Shown: in pieces, positions 63,803-64,000 of the stretch
How positions within the stretch are numbered: the stretch's first letter is position 1
How the letters are laid out: every line of letters begins with the position of its first letter
Origin: Kluyvera sichuanensis
GTDB taxonomy: Bacteria > Pseudomonadota > Gammaproteobacteria > Enterobacterales > Enterobacteriaceae
Length of the DNA stretch: 64,000 nt
Direction of reading: 5' to 3'
Assembly: GCF_014218705.1 (NCBI RefSeq)
Contig: NZ_JABBJF010000006.1
Location: 124,001 to 188,000 of the forward strand
Position numbers and translations under genes: made by a program
The notes under the pieces: model-generated
Seen by the model: the letters and a program-made list of their open reading frames with translations, nothing else
What the model was told of the DNA's origin: nothing
The model's database searches: none

Positions 63803-64000
63803 ATGCTGACATTACAGGTTATCCGCCGCGAGTTGCAGGGCGAGGTGGTGCTGCTGACGCTGGCTCAGGCTGACGGTGCGGCGCTGCCCGCGTTCACCGC
63901 CGGGGCGCATATCGACTTGCATCTGGGCGACGATCTGGTGCGACCGTACTCGCTGTGCGGCGATCCGTGCGAGCGCCATCACTACCAGCTTGGCGTGCTG
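63803..64000 (+). CDS. iacF: Dioxygenase reductase IacF (3' end outside window)
   Basis: The first 66 codons of a phthalate dioxygenase reductase-type (FMN, NAD(H), C-terminal 2Fe-2S) electron donor: LTLQVIRRELQGEVVLLTLA, FTAGAHIDLHL and the flavin-binding RPYSLCGDP at about residues 48-56. It supplies electrons to IacC/IacD. AAGGAGGCATCA before the ATG is a strong ribosome binding site. The frame is open at the window end. Confidence 0.85.
   Translation, partial: MLTLQVIRRELQGEVVLLTLAQADGAALPAFTAGAHIDLHLGDDLVRPYSLCGDPCERHHYQLGVL

Noticed and set aside
1-64000. CRISPR arrays, tRNA or rRNA genes, transposases, prophage genes
   Set aside because: None seen on reading both strands; the only repeats are REP elements and short operator-like palindromes.

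Overview
The window is a chromosomal segment from an enterobacterium related to Klebsiella, Enterobacter, Lelliottia and Kluyvera. Most of it follows the gene order known from the E. coli htpX-kdgR-cspC-manXYZ-sdaA-fadD-min-fadR-dad-ycgR region, and the proteins are close to their E. coli counterparts. A retained flagellar brake gene (ycgR) suggests a motile relative rather than a typical Klebsiella. I see no rRNA, tRNA, CRISPR array, insertion sequence or prophage gene. REP-type palindromes separate many transcription units.

Layout. 1-4440: the 3' part of htpX, then a divergent GNAT acetyltransferase / MocR-type regulator pair, which is not part of the E. coli order as I recall it, then the efflux pump yebQ. 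4618-9890: kdgR, yobH, mgrB with a PhoP-type promoter, yebO, yobF-cspC, rlmA, the manganese exporter mntP with riboswitch, Fur and MntR sites, and yobD. 9946-12643: the mannose PTS manXYZ. 13103-20170: yoaE, pdeD, sdaA, nudL-pabB, yoaH.

20175-30075 is the first accessory block, inserted between yoaH and yoaB. It holds a secreted phosphodiester-glycosidase-like protein and a divergent glycan-lyase system: a periplasmic alginate-lyase-superfamily enzyme and a cytoplasmic heparinase II/III (PL15-like) enzyme on one strand; a complete sugar ABC importer (binding protein, two permeases, ATPase) and a second, cytoplasmic alginate-lyase-superfamily enzyme on the other. The arrangement suggests cutting of an acidic polysaccharide in the periplasm, ATP-driven import of oligomers, and further cutting inside the cell. 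The substrate is unknown, and no regulator lies in the block. This is my main candidate for an undescribed system.

30174-53155 returns to the conserved backbone: yoaB, yoaA, tsaB, yeaY, fadD, rnd, minCDE, ycgL-ycgM-ycgN, an unrecognised 34-residue membrane peptide, dsbB, nhaB, fadR, ycgB, dadAX, cvrA, ldcA, emtA, ycgR, ymgE.

53305-64000 is the second accessory block: a Fur-controlled siderophore receptor, then an indole-3-acetic acid (auxin) catabolic cluster in the order MFS transporter / iacR / iacH-A-B-I-C-D-E-F, cut by the window end inside iacF. By family knowledge these genes turn indole-3-acetate into catechol, so the organism probably lives at least partly with plants or in soil.
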